Positions 36,447 through 45,513 of a stretch of DNA of 64,000 bases are shown here, piece by piece. This DNA is from Bacteroidota bacterium. GTDB lineage: Bacteria > Bacteroidota > Bacteroidia > Bacteroidales > UBA12481. The notes under the pieces were generated by a model that had not been told where the DNA came from, searched no databases, and saw only the letters and a program-made list of their open reading frames with translations. The DNA lies in contig JABHCC010000117.1 in NCBI GenBank assembly GCA_018669475.1, forward strand, positions 19,600 to 83,599. The letters are read 5' to 3'. How positions within the stretch are numbered: position 1 is the first letter of the stretch; each line of letters begins with the position of its first letter. The translations under genes were made by a program, and so were the position numbers.

Positions 36447-38917
36447 ATAATTTGCTTGAAGAAAATGAAACGCCAGTTGGGGAAAGTCTCTTAAAAAACT
36501 ATTCTAAAGAAAACCAGGAATTATTTAGTGGTATAATCAAACAATTAATTGAAACAAGTCATTGGAAAGGAGAAATAGAAGTTCTTAGTAAGAATGGCAA
36601 TGCTGTTCTTACCCTACAAACTTTCTTTCTGATAAAAGATTCAAATGGTAATCCATCACAAATAGCAGCAGTAATCACAGATATTACTGAACAAAAAAAA
36701 GCAGAAGAGGAACTCGAATCGTTTAAAATGTTTGCTGATGGTTCTGGTGAGGGATTTGGTATGGCTGATTTAGATTCCAATATTCTATACATGAATAGAA
36801 GATTACTTGAATTATGTGAGCTTAATGAAGTTAGTCCAGAGGATAGTTTTCTAAGATTCTACACAAAAGATTCCATCGATGCTATTAATAATATTGTCAT
36901 GCCGGAACTAAAATCCAAGGGGCAATGGCAGGGAGAACTGGAATTTCTGACAGCGAATAATAATCTTTTAATAACTTACCACAATTTCTTCCTGATTAAA
37001 GATGAAAATGGACAACCATACAGAATGGCAGCCTTAGTTATGGATATGACAGATAGAAAAAGATCAGAAGAAGAGTTAAGAACATTTAAACGATTTGCAG
37101 AATCATCCAATGAAGGAATTGGAATAGCTGATATGAAATCCAATATCCTTTATATGAATAAGAGACTTCTTGAATTTGCTGAAATTAAGAATGTATCTGA
37201 ACATGTATCTTTTTTTAAATATTATCAGGGTAAAGACAGGGAGATCATAACAAAATTGATATTACCCGCTCTTAACACCAAAGGTCAATGGCAAGGGGAA
37301 ATTGATTTTACTTCAGTAGAAGGAAAGCTTACACCTACCTATCACAATTTTTTTGTGATTAATGATGAAAATGGAAAACCCTATAGAATTGCAACTATAA
37401 TTACTGATATTACGCAAACCAAGAAAATTGAATCGGAACTTAAGAAATCAAAAGAACAGGCAGAAGAAGCTAACAGATTAAAAAGTACATTTTTATCCAA
37501 TATGAGTCATGAGATTCGTACTCCGATGAATGCTATTTTGGGATTTTCTGAAATTTTATCAAAAGGCTTAAAAGACCGATCTCAATTAGATTATCTTTCT
37601 TCAATACAAAGCAGTGGTAAAACTCTATTGCAATTAATAAATGATATCCTGGATTTGAGCAAGATTGAATCAGGGAAACTGGATTTTAGTTATCAGCCTG
37701 CCAATATCCAGAATCTCATACAGGAAACAATAAATATGTTAAAGGTAAAATCTGATGAAAAAGATCTGCAAATAAACACAGTGATCTCAAAAGACTTACC
37801 AGGAATATTAAATATTGATGAGTTGCGTATAAAACAAGTTTTGATAAACCTTATAAGCAACGCTATAAAATTCACTGATAAAGGATATATCGAAGTTGAA
37901 ATTGGATGCCTGAATAAGAAGAAAGAACATCTTGATTTGTTTATTAAAGTAGAAGATACCGGCATAGGTATATCTAAAACAAATCATCAGAAAATCTTTC
38001 AGGCATTTGATCAAATCGAAGGAAAGGATAGTAAGAGATTTGAAGGAACCGGATTAGGACTTGCCATTACAAGACACCTTGTTACAATAATGAATGGAAC
38101 AATTGAGTTGGAAAGTGTAATTGGTAAAGGCAGTATTTTCACTATTGTATTGAACAAAGTAAAGTATAATGAAGCTGATGTTGAGTTTGAAGATAGTATT
38201 GACTTTGATCCTGATTCACTTGAATTTGAAGAATCAAGCGTATTGATTGTTGATGATATAAAAACCAACAGAGATGTATTAATAGGGTATCTAAGTAGTT
38301 ATAACATCAAAATTATTGAAGCTGAAAATGGAAAAGAAGCTTTAACAGCAATAGAAAAATACAAACCTGATTTAGTATTTCTTGATTTACGAATGCCTGT
38401 GATGGACGGTTATGAAGCACATAAGACGATCATGAAAAATCCCAAATGGTCACAAATTCCGATCATTGCAATTACAGCCTCCGCATTTGACAAAGATGAG
38501 AGAAAAATAATTGCTTTAGGATTCAGTGGTTACATTCGTAAACCGGCAAGCTTAAACGAAATCCTGAGCTGTTTAATGAAACACCTGAAACATACTGCTG
38601 AAGTCAAACATGAAGAAATTGCAGCAGAAGTCATCTTTGAGTTAATTGATAAACTGGATGAAGTTTTATTGGAAATTGACAAAAAAGCTATGCCTGTGTG
38701 GGAAGGAATAATGAAAATCAGAAAAATGAAAGATGTGCTTCTTTTGTCAGAACTTATAGTAGAAATTGGAAAAAAATATAACGCAGAATCATTAATAGAT
38801 TACGGGAATGAATTACATCTAGCAACTCAATCGTTCAATATCGATAAAGAATTGAAATTGATCCAACAATTTCCTGATTTTGTTAAAAAATTAAATTCTT
38901 CAAGCAATGGAAGATGA
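36401..38917 (+). CDS. Hybrid histidine kinase, C-terminal part of the frameshifted gene
   Basis: The 838-aa frame has the rest of a PAS unit (MADLDGNILYQNN), then two further PAS units of nearly the same sequence (GMADLDSNILYMNRR, GIADMKSNILYMNKR). HisKA follows (FLSNMSHEIRTPMNAILGFSEIL, phospho-His), then HATPase_c (N-box NLISNAIKFTDKG, DTGIGISKTN, GTGLGLAITRHL) and a receiver (VLIVDDIKTNRD, acceptor Asp in LVFLDLRMPVMDGYE). A helical C-terminal tail of about 100 aa ends it. The ATG at 36401 lies inside a PAS domain, so it is unlikely to be the native start. It overlaps the next gene by 11 nt. Confidence 0.87.
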   Translation: MADLDGNILYQNNALNNLLEENETPVGESLLKNYSKENQELFSGIIKQLIETSHWKGEIEVLSKNGNAVLTLQTFFLIKDSNGNPSQIAAVITDITEQKKAEEELESFKMFADGSGEGFGMADLDSNILYMNRRLLELCELNEVSPEDSFLRFYTKDSIDAINNIVMPELKSKGQWQGELEFLTANNNLLITYHNFFLIKDENGQPYRMAALVMDMTDRKRSEEELRTFKRFAESSNEGIGIADMKSNILYMNKRLLEFAEIKNVSEHVSFFKYYQGKDREIITKLILPALNTKGQWQGEIDFTSVEGKLTPTYHNFFVINDENGKPYRIATIITDITQTKKIESELKKSKEQAEEANRLKSTFLSNMSHEIRTPMNAILGFSEILSKGLKDRSQLDYLSSIQSSGKTLLQLINDILDLSKIESGKLDFSYQPANIQNLIQETINMLKVKSDEKDLQINTVISKDLPGILNIDELRIKQVLINLISNAIKFTDKGYIEVEIGCLNKKKEHLDLFIKVEDTGIGISKTNHQKIFQAFDQIEGKDSKRFEGTGLGLAITRHLVTIMNGTIELESVIGKGSIFTIVLNKVKYNEADVEFEDSIDFDPDSLEFEESSVLIVDDIKTNRDVLIGYLSSYNIKIIEAENGKEALTAIEKYKPDLVFLDLRMPVMDGYEAHKTIMKNPKWSQIPIIAITASAFDKDERKIIALGFSGYIRKPASLNEILSCLMKHLKHTAEVKHEEIAAEVIFELIDKLDEVLLEIDKKAMPVWEGIMKIRKMKDVLLLSELIVEIGKKYNAESLIDYGNELHLATQSFNIDKELKLIQQFPDFVKKLNSSSNGR

Positions 38918-40046
38918 AAAATATAAGATCCTGGTCGTGGACGACATTTCCAAAAACGTTCAGTTATTGGCTAATTTGCTTTCCGAAAAAGGCTATAGTG
39001 TTGAATTTGCATTAAACGGACCTGATGCCATACGGTTGGTTTCTTCTGAAAATTTCGACCTTATTCTGTTAGATATTATGATGCCGGGAATGGATGGTTA
39101 TGAGGTTTGCAAAACAATTAAAAAGGATGAAAGGATTAAAGAAATACCCATCATTTTTCTAACTGCCAAAACAGATATTGAAAGCATTGAAAAAGCATTT
39201 GAATCTGGGGGAATAGATTATGTCAGCAAACCGTTCAATACTAATGAATTATTAGCTCGAGTTAAAACACATGTTGAGCTTAAAAGAAATAAAGACAGGC
39301 TGATAGGAGTTAATAAATGGCTGGAAGAAGAAGTTTTAGCCAGAACCGAAGAGCTTGTCGATGCCAAAGAAAGGGCAGAGGAGTCAGATCGATTAAAATC
39401 GGAATTTCTTGCTTCAATGAGCCATGAAATCAGAACTCCCTTAAACTCCATAGTAGGTTTTTCTGGCCTGATTGCAGAAAGTGCTGCGGATACTGAATGC
39501 AAGGGGTTTTCAGAGATTATCAACCGGCAGAACGAATTGCTTTTGAAAATCATAGATGATATAATTGATTTAGCAAAAGTTGAATCTGGAAAACTTGAAA
39601 TCATTGTAAAAGAATTTGAGCTTAATGAATTTGTAAACAATATGTTTCAAACGTTTAGACGGGAATGTCAACCTTACGTTAAGCTGATTCCAAAAGTAGC
39701 TTTTGACAGATTTATCGTGAATACAGATCCGGATCGACTTAAACAAATTTTCTCAAACTTAATGTCCAATTCAATAAAGTTCACAGAAAAAGGACAAATT
39801 GAAATTGGGTACACCCTTGATAAACAAAACAAAGTAATCTTTCATGTATCCGATACTGGGATTGGAATCCCTGAGGATAAATGTGACATAATATTTGGTC
39901 GATTTGCTAAGCTCGATAAGTTTACCCAGGGAACTGGTCTTGGACTAGCAATTGTAAAGAACATCATCGAAGGCATGGAAGGAAAAATATGGATGGAATC
40001 TGAAATTGGAAAAGGATCAACTTTCTATTTTAGTTTACCTGTGTGA
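38907..40046 (+). CDS. Receiver-histidine kinase
   Basis: The 379-aa cytoplasmic protein has an N-terminal receiver (KILVVDDISKNVQLLANLL; acceptor Asp in LILLDIMMPGMDGYEVC; Lys in DYVSKPFNTNELLARV). A short coiled linker (VLARTEELVDAKERAEESDRLK) leads to HisKA (FLASMSHEIRTPLNSIVGFS) and HATPase_c (NLMSNSIKFTEKG, DTGIGIPEDKCD, GTGLGLAIVKNII). It overlaps the hybrid kinase by 11 nt and probably receives phosphate from it. No dedicated output regulator is visible downstream, only a decayed DUF885 gene. Confidence 0.92.
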   Translation: MEDEKYKILVVDDISKNVQLLANLLSEKGYSVEFALNGPDAIRLVSSENFDLILLDIMMPGMDGYEVCKTIKKDERIKEIPIIFLTAKTDIESIEKAFESGGIDYVSKPFNTNELLARVKTHVELKRNKDRLIGVNKWLEEEVLARTEELVDAKERAEESDRLKSEFLASMSHEIRTPLNSIVGFSGLIAESAADTECKGFSEIINRQNELLLKIIDDIIDLAKVESGKLEIIVKEFELNEFVNNMFQTFRRECQPYVKLIPKVAFDRFIVNTDPDRLKQIFSNLMSNSIKFTEKGQIEIGYTLDKQNKVIFHVSDTGIGIPEDKCDIIFGRFAKLDKFTQGTGLGLAIVKNIIEGMEGKIWMESEIGKGSTFYFSLPV

Positions 40047-40087
40047 ATTCAGCAAATGCCGGACAGTTCTTAGGTTAAAATTACTAA

Positions 40088-40456
40088 CTGGTTTTTCATG
40101 AAACATTTCCCGATCACCATGTTCAAATAGGTTTAAAAAAAGAAATCGGTGATTTATATCCAATTGTAAAGATTATGTCTTTTACCAGTTATGTTGAAGG
40201 TTGGGCAAGATATTGTGAGCAATTTGCTGAAGAAATGGCTATAAACCTATATTACAGAAGTATTACCATGCCAGCTCAACTTGCATCTTATAATGTTGGC
40301 GGTGAAGAAATTAAAGCACTTATAAGTATTGCAGAAAAAGAATTGGGCGATAAATTTGATATCAGGGAATTTCATAAAAGAATATTAGAAAATGGTGCAA
40401 TCCCCCTTATTGCACTTCGAACTGTTATTAATCAATGGATTGAAGAGAAGAACTAA
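40088..40456 (+). pseudogene. DUF885 (M-like metallopeptidase fold) C-terminal remnant
   Basis: In frame with the 93-aa track ORF, the sequence upstream of its ATG reads VFHETFPDHHVQIG, the HExxPxHH motif of DUF885 proteins, followed by SYVEGWARYCEQFAEEM and the C-terminal LASYNVGGEEIKALISIAEKELGDKFDIREFHKRILENGAIPL. A stop precedes the motif, so the N-terminal two thirds are lost. The stretch between EEM and QLASYNVGG is also shorter than in the family. Probably dead; the short ORF alone would lack the metal site. Confidence 0.78.
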
Positions 40457-40755
40457 CACCCCCGGCAACACAAGATTTAACAATGATGTAAAATTCCCGA
40501 ACAGGTAACGACTGATATAGTGACGTTTAATGACATTTTGCTCCTTTTTGAAATAACACTTTGTCATTAATGTTCGTTGGTTCACAAGTACCCCTCATAC
40601 AGAATAGTGTGGTCTTCATATATACTTTGGTCAACTCAAAAAAGGACGAGACAACTAACCGAATAACCGAATAACCGTATTTGGAGAGAACAACTCTTTA
40701 TTATAGCTTTGCTAATACTTAGCCAGAAACCCTTTTCAAGCTAATAATCCTTTGT
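40457..40755. other. 299-bp gap with an 8-mer repeat
   Basis: No gene or RNA is seen. Its right part carries the AACCGAAT repeat at 40657-40680. Confidence 0.5.
40657..40680. repeat. 8-bp tandem repeat AACCGAAT
   Basis: Three units (AACCGAAT, AACCGAAT, AACCGTAT) lie 75 nt upstream of the orphan 100-aa gene. A related 8-mer array lies just after that gene. Confidence 0.75.
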
Positions 40756-41058
40756 ATGGTTAACAATCATAAAAATCGAATTCATTTTTACAAATCCTTG
40801 CATGGAAGTGGTTTGCGATATTCAGGGATGACCAATAGAAAAGGAAAAATAATCGGTAAACGGAATAAATATGGCCTGTTCGGACGGAAAGTCTATTACA
40901 TAGATGTCCGTTTTGATCAAAAGTATAACTATCATGGACATGATCAATTTGAATATCCGGTTGATTCTGATTTATTCGAAGATGTGATCATCGGAGCCTT
41001 TGTAAGAGGTGAATTCGAACAAATCCCAGATGGCCTAAGACCATTATTCCTATACTAA
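40756..41058 (+). CDS. Orphan 100-aa basic protein of unknown function
   Basis: I do not recognise this protein. It begins MVNNHKNRIHFYKSLHGSGLRYSGMTNRKGKIIGKRNKYGLFGRK, a strongly basic N-terminal half rich in Lys, Arg and Gly. The second half is acidic and aromatic (FDQKYNYHGHDQFEYPVDSDLFEDVIIGAFVRGEFEQIPDGLRPLFLY). There is no signal peptide or membrane segment. It is flanked on both sides by 8-bp tandem repeats and lies between a pseudogene and the proline-racemase-like gene. The ordered codons and natural end suggest a real gene, but with only moderate certainty. Confidence 0.55.
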   Translation: MVNNHKNRIHFYKSLHGSGLRYSGMTNRKGKIIGKRNKYGLFGRKVYYIDVRFDQKYNYHGHDQFEYPVDSDLFEDVIIGAFVRGEFEQIPDGLRPLFLY

Positions 41059-41060
41059 AC

Positions 41061-41084
41061 CGAGTAACAGAGTAACAGAGTAAC
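41061..41084. repeat. 8-bp tandem repeat AGAGTAAC
   Basis: Three units (CGAGTAAC, AGAGTAAC, AGAGTAAC) lie between the convergent orphan gene and the proline-racemase-like gene. They share the TAACCGA junction with the array at 40657. Confidence 0.75.
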
Positions 41085-41091
41085 CGATCCC

Positions 41092-42120
41092 TCACCCCTT
41101 CGGCCATGTATCAGTCAATCGATACCCCTGCGGCCAGGGATCATCGGGGTCAAGCATGATCTGATGAGTGCCCGTTACCCATGCCCCGCCACGAACGCTT
41201 GGAGTAATGGCCAGGTTCTCTCCGATCATGGTTTCGGTAATAATCGAGCATTCGAATTTTGATCCTATTATGGATTCAGCAATATATGTGTCACCGACCT
41301 TCATTTGTGCCTTTGCATGCATAACAGCCATTCTGGCTGAGCATCCGGTACCAGTGGGGCAGCGATCGAGTTTTCCCGGATCAATGACAACTGTATTCCT
41401 TCCGCAAAAAGCTCCGTTAATCAGCTGAACGGGTTTGGTGAACTGGCAGAAAGAGATTCCTTCCCAGCCTGAATCACCGGGATGAACGAATCCAATCTGT
41501 TCATTTGCCGCTCTGGTAATCCTGATTCCTGTGTCGGCTAATTCTTTGGCCTCATCCGGGAGGATATCAAAACCTAGCGCCTCAGCATCAACAATAACGA
41601 AACTGTCTCCTCCATAGGCAGTATCTACGATTAGCGTTCCCAATCCTTCAACTTCAAGGTTTACACCTAGTTTATCAGCAAAAGAAGGAACGTTCTGGAT
41701 TTGTATACTCTTTGCTTTACCGTTTTCACAATAGGCTTTCACTGCAACCAGGCCACCCGGAGCTTCAAGGAAGAAATTAGTCTCTGGTTCGTGCATTTCC
41801 ACTAAACCTGTATCCAGAAGTACGGTAGATACACATATGGAATTTGATCCGGACATTGGAGGTGTATGCTCAGGTTCCATGATGATGAAACCGTATTGCG
41901 CTTTTGGATTGATGGCGGGAACCAGCAGGTTAATATGCTTGAAAACGCCTCCACGGGGCTCATTTAGTACGAAATTTCTTAAGGTCTTATCCCGATCGAT
42001 CCATCTCGACTGCTCCCATATAGTGTCTCCGGGAGGTACCGGAACTCCACCTACAATTACATTGCCTACTTCTCCTTCGGCATGGCATGAAACCATATGA
42101 ATGACTTTGCTCGATCTCAT
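41092..42120 (-). CDS. Proline-racemase-superfamily enzyme with atypical active-site residues
   Basis: The 342-aa protein has the superfamily fold: [18 protein letters not shown] at the N-terminus, [41 protein letters not shown] and a late [14 protein letters not shown]. Characterised proline racemases and 4-hydroxyproline epimerases use two Cys, and trans-3-hydroxyproline dehydratases use Cys/Thr. By eye this protein has Ser90 at the first position and Thr256 at the second, with a Cys displaced to 254. It is probably a hydroxyproline epimerase or dehydratase relative, reaction uncertain. It overlaps the upstream esterase gene by 4 nt. Confidence 0.82.
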   Translation of the reverse strand: MRSSKVIHMVSCHAEGEVGNVIVGGVPVPPGDTIWEQSRWIDRDKTLRNFVLNEPRGGVFKHINLLVPAINPKAQYGFIIMEPEHTPPMSGSNSICVSTVLLDTGLVEMHEPETNFFLEAPGGLVAVKAYCENGKAKSIQIQNVPSFADKLGVNLEVEGLGTLIVDTAYGGDSFVIVDAEALGFDILPDEAKELADTGIRITRAANEQIGFVHPGDSGWEGISFCQFTKPVQLINGAFCGRNTVVIDPGKLDRCPTGTGCSARMAVMHAKAQMKVGDTYIAESIIGSKFECSIITETMIGENLAITPSVRGGAWVTGTHQIMLDPDDPWPQGYRLTDTWPKG

Positions 42121-43610
42121 TGTTTGTATTTTAGTACCCGATGTGTTTGATTCTTACTTATGTCCGTGCTGATTATTCTCACCAGATACCATCCTGCCGG
42201 ATAGTATTCCATATTAAAATGCATCTGACCAGCTTCTGTTCGGATGTCCTTATAAATTCTCCCATCTGATCCGTAAATAATTATTCTGGCTCCATCCGGT
42301 AGGTTATTAATGAAAATATTTTCTCCTGCCGGATTAGGAAAGATGCTTATTTGATCTGCTTCCGGATGAAGTATTCCGGTGTTACTAATGCTTATGTCCT
42401 GACTAAAAGAATCCCAGCTTTTGATCTCATTCTCAATGTATAATGTTACTGTAAAATTACCTGATGAGGGATAAGTATGGCTTGGGTTTGGATCCTGGCT
42501 GCTATGTCCGTCCCCAAAATCCCACAACCATGATTGGGCATCAGAACTTGCATCGTGGAAGGCAATATTCAGTCCTTCAGGTGTATATGTAAATCCGGCT
42601 TGAGGTTTATGCTGTTGATAGAAAAAATCGCTTGCTTTTTCAATTGTTGTACCCCAATATTGATTTGGAACAGGGGCCCAGTTACCATTTGATACACCGT
42701 AGAACTCATGGCCTTCGCCTTCAACAAACCATGTTTGAAAATTATCTGATCCCAACCCAGATAATCTTGCACTGATCGGATTACTGCCATAAGTAGCACT
42801 GAAGGCGGGATATCCGAATGGTGAACCAATATTGAAAGGAACAATATCATCACTGGTGCCATGAATCAAGTAAACAGGAGTATCGTCTTTTGCCAGTATC
42901 AGATCAGTATGTTTTAGGGCACCCCACAAACTGAAAATTGCATCAGGATTACCGTTCTGGTCCAGATTTGTTCCTATATCATAAGAACCCAGATCTGGTG
43001 CTGTAATCTGATTGAAAGGAAGAATTGGATTATTGTAAGAATATGTGTTCGCCTGAGTTGGCTTTTCAGTGGCATCATTCATGTACACGCTTTGGAGACA
43101 GATAAATGCCCCAGCACTTGATCCTGCCATATAAATACGGCTGGGATCAATGCCATAGCTACTGGCATTTGCCCGCAAAAACCGCACGGCTGACCGGCCA
43201 TCCTGCAGCCCCCTGTAAACGGCCCTTGTTGTACTGGCTTCGCTGGAAATATACATTCCCAGACGATAATCAATTGTTGCAGTGACATAACCTTTCCGGG
43301 CCAGACTATCGCAGAAAGCCTCCATATCGTCGTGATTGCGATTTCCGGAGATGAAAGCACCACCATGAATGAATATTATTGCTGGTCTGAGCGATAAATT
43401 ATCATCAGATGGTTGGTAAATATCCATTTTGTAATCGACTATGCTGGTATTACTTTCATCATTAAACAAACCATTGAGCCTGGGTGCCTGTGTGTACACC
43501 ACATCTGTGTTTACAGTTATATTTGTGAATAATGATTCAGTGTAACGATAATCCTGGGCCTGAAGGCTAAAGGTAGCCATAGCAAGAAAAATGAATATAA
43601 AATTCTTCAT
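42117..43610 (-). CDS. Secreted alpha/beta-hydrolase esterase with PKD and T9SS domains
   Basis: The track ORF opens at 43637, but the ATG at 43610 begins the signal peptide ([19 protein letters not shown]), giving about 497 aa. The esterase domain (about residues 60-320) has the oxyanion motif [14 protein letters not shown] and the nucleophile elbow MAGSSAGAF, with a His near [11 protein letters not shown] or GEGHEF. A PKD domain follows ([28 protein letters not shown]), then a type A T9SS sorting domain ([14 protein letters not shown]...). Such enzymes often deacylate plant or algal glycans, but the substrate is unknown. Coupling to the proline-racemase-like gene (4-nt overlap) is unusual. 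Confidence 0.87.
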   Translation of the reverse strand: MKNFIFIFLAMATFSLQAQDYRYTESLFTNITVNTDVVYTQAPRLNGLFNDESNTSIVDYKMDIYQPSDDNLSLRPAIIFIHGGAFISGNRNHDDMEAFCDSLARKGYVTATIDYRLGMYISSEASTTRAVYRGLQDGRSAVRFLRANASSYGIDPSRIYMAGSSAGAFICLQSVYMNDATEKPTQANTYSYNNPILPFNQITAPDLGSYDIGTNLDQNGNPDAIFSLWGALKHTDLILAKDDTPVYLIHGTSDDIVPFNIGSPFGYPAFSATYGSNPISARLSGLGSDNFQTWFVEGEGHEFYGVSNGNWAPVPNQYWGTTIEKASDFFYQQHKPQAGFTYTPEGLNIAFHDASSDAQSWLWDFGDGHSSQDPNPSHTYPSSGNFTVTLYIENEIKSWDSFSQDISISNTGILHPEADQISIFPNPAGENIFINNLPDGARIIIYGSDGRIYKDIRTEAGQMHFNMEYYPAGWYLVRIISTDISKNQTHRVLKYKQ

Positions 43611-43656
43611 AAGACAGAGTGTAGAGGTATCTGCCATGAAGATAGGGAAAGCTCAA

Positions 43657-43870
43657 CGTGACGCCAAATCGTGACGCCGAATCGTGACGCGAAATCGTGA
43701 CGCCAAATGCGTGACGCCAAATCGTGACGCCGAATCGTGACGCCGAATCGTGACGCGAAATCGTGATGCCGAATCGTGACGCCCGACGTGACGCCGGACT
43801 TCGGACCCCGGACTCCGGACCCTGGACTCCGGACCCTGGACCCTGGACCCTGGACCCTGGACCCCGGACC
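43657..43870. repeat. Composite array: 13-bp CGTGACGCC units then 7-bp GGACCCT units
   Basis: About 11 units of CGTGACGCC plus AAAT/GAAT (period 13) run from 43657 to about 43798. About nine heptamers GGACCCC/GGACTCC/GGACCCT follow up to 43870. The array fills the gap between divergent genes (esterase and HMA lipoprotein). Read on the minus strand, the order is GTCC-type then GGCGTCACG-type, as at 61280-61427. Confidence 0.9.
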
Positions 43871-43943
43871 TTTCCCCGGTATAGAAAAAACTCTGATGAA
43901 AAGAATAATTGCTTAACTTCAGACCTTAACGAAATACTATATT

Positions 43944-44258
43944 ATGAGGAAAGTATTAGGAGTTGTTATTATTTTGGCTGCCATAGTATCTTGTAAATCA
44001 GGAGGTGATAGTAAGAAGGAGCTGAGTACTGAACCGATTGCCATGGAAATAGGTATTGAAGGAATGTCATGCAATGGCTGTGTCGCTACTGTTGAGTCAA
44101 GCGTTAAGCAGATTGGAGATGGAATTACTTCGGTAAAGGTCAACCTGGAAAAGAAAAACGCATTGATTGAGTATGTTCCTGCAAAGGTTGATGCAACAAA
44201 GATCAAAGAAGCCATAGAGCTAAATGGCTACAAAGTAAGCCTACCAGATTCTCAGTAG
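43944..44258 (+). CDS. Heavy-metal-associated (HMA) domain lipoprotein
   Basis: The 104-aa protein has a lipobox ending IVSC after a short hydrophobic signal, a Lys/Ser linker, and one HMA domain (IGIEGMSCNGCVATVESSVKQIGDGITSVKVNLEKKNALIEYVP) with the metal-binding CxxC (MSCNGC). It would be a lipid-anchored periplasmic or surface metal-binding protein, probably for copper or similar ions. No P-type ATPase or metal regulator is adjacent. Heptamer arrays flank it on both sides. Confidence 0.85.
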   Translation: MRKVLGVVIILAAIVSCKSGGDSKKELSTEPIAMEIGIEGMSCNGCVATVESSVKQIGDGITSVKVNLEKKNALIEYVPAKVDATKIKEAIELNGYKVSLPDSQ

Positions 44259-44334
44259 ACCAAGGACCAAGGACAGACCAACGACCAACGACCAACGACT
44301 AACGACCCCGGACCCCGGACCCCGAACCCCGAAC
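44258..44334. repeat. Heptamer array: GACCAAG, GACCAAC and GACCCCG units
   Basis: About 11 heptamer-like units begin at the stop codon of the HMA gene and run to 12 nt before the start of the aminotransferase gene. They are the reverse-strand version of the GTCCNNG family. Confidence 0.8.
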
Positions 44335-44346
44335 AATTTTTAAACT

Positions 44347-45513
44347 ATGAAATCACGAAAACTCTTAATGATACCCGGCCCAATTGAATTTACTCCTGAA
44401 GTGATGCAAGTTTTTGGGGCACATACTGATAGTCATGTATCGGTTGATTTTATAAATAGTTTTGGCCATTCGCTTGAACTAATGCGTGAAGTATGGATGT
44501 GTCCTTCAGGTCAGCCTTTTATTGTGGCCGGATCGGGTACTCTTGCGATGGATATGGCCGGCGCGAATCTGATAGAGCACGGTGACAAAGCTTTAGTTAT
44601 TTCAACCGGATATTTTGGTGAAAGATATGCTGAGCTGCTAAAGCGTTATGGTGCTGATGTGAAAGTGTTAAGAGCCGGCATTGGAAAAGTTGTGCCTCAT
44701 GAGCTGATAGAAAAGGAATTAGCTGGTAATGATTATAAGCTTATGACTTTTACTCATGTGGATACATCAACTGCCGTGCGTGTGGATCCAGAACCTATTG
44801 GATTATTAGGTAAAAAATATGATGTGCTTACCATTCTTGATGGAGTATGCTCAGTTGCCGGGGAGGAAATCCGGCAGGAGGAGTGGGGTATTGATGTAGT
44901 TTTGACGGCTTCGCAGAAAGCTATTGGTGTACCGCCCGGGTTAGCTCTTTTAGTAGCTTCTCAAAAAGCAATGGAGGTTTGGAGAAAGCGTAAACATCCG
45001 GTAGGAAATTATTATGCTGACTGGATGAATTGGTTACCTATAATGCAAGCTTATGAAATAAGGAAACCTGCCTATTTTGGTACTCCGGCAGTTAATTTGG
45101 TTGCTGCCCTTGAAGTTAGCCTGATGCAAATTCTCGATGAAGGATTAGAAACCCGCTTCAGACGTCATGAGAAATGTGGGAATGCTTTCAGAGCTGCATT
45201 CTCTGGCTTGGGGATGAAGCAAATTCCTGTGAGAGATGATATTGCAGCTAATACTCTGTCAGCTCCTTATTATCCTGATGGGATAATGGGTTTACAACTA
45301 ATTGCCGATATGAATAAAGCAGGAGTTATTGTTGCTGGAGGATTGCATCCTGATAACAGAACTGAATATTTTCGGATCGGTCACATGGGAGCAATTGCCC
45401 CTAATGATATTCTGGCTACCCTTGGTGCATTGGAACAAAGCCTCTGGAAGGGCGGATATGAGTTTACCTGTGGTGCCGGGTTATCGGCCGCCCAGTCTGA
45501 ACTAGAATTCTAA
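44347..45513 (+). CDS. Class V aminotransferase (alanine-glyoxylate / serine-pyruvate type)
   Basis: The 388-aa PLP enzyme begins MKSRKLLMIPGPIEFTPEVMQVFG, typical of the alanine-glyoxylate aminotransferase family. It has FIVAGSGTLAMDMAGANLIEHGDKALVISTGYFGERYAELLKRYG, the PLP-phosphate and Asp segment TILDGVCSVAGEEI, and the Schiff-base Lys in VVLTASQKAIGVPPGLALL. It likely moves amino groups between Ala or Ser and glyoxylate or pyruvate. It stands between the HMA gene and a convergent protease gene whose 3' end overlaps by 4 nt. Confidence 0.88.
   Translation: MKSRKLLMIPGPIEFTPEVMQVFGAHTDSHVSVDFINSFGHSLELMREVWMCPSGQPFIVAGSGTLAMDMAGANLIEHGDKALVISTGYFGERYAELLKRYGADVKVLRAGIGKVVPHELIEKELAGNDYKLMTFTHVDTSTAVRVDPEPIGLLGKKYDVLTILDGVCSVAGEEIRQEEWGIDVVLTASQKAIGVPPGLALLVASQKAMEVWRKRKHPVGNYYADWMNWLPIMQAYEIRKPAYFGTPAVNLVAALEVSLMQILDEGLETRFRRHEKCGNAFRAAFSGLGMKQIPVRDDIAANTLSAPYYPDGIMGLQLIADMNKAGVIVAGGLHPDNRTEYFRIGHMGAIAPNDILATLGALEQSLWKGGYEFTCGAGLSAAQSELEF

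Noticed and set aside
43657-43870. CRISPR array
   Set aside because: Units are 12-13 or 7 bp with no unique spacers of 26-40 bp and no cas genes.
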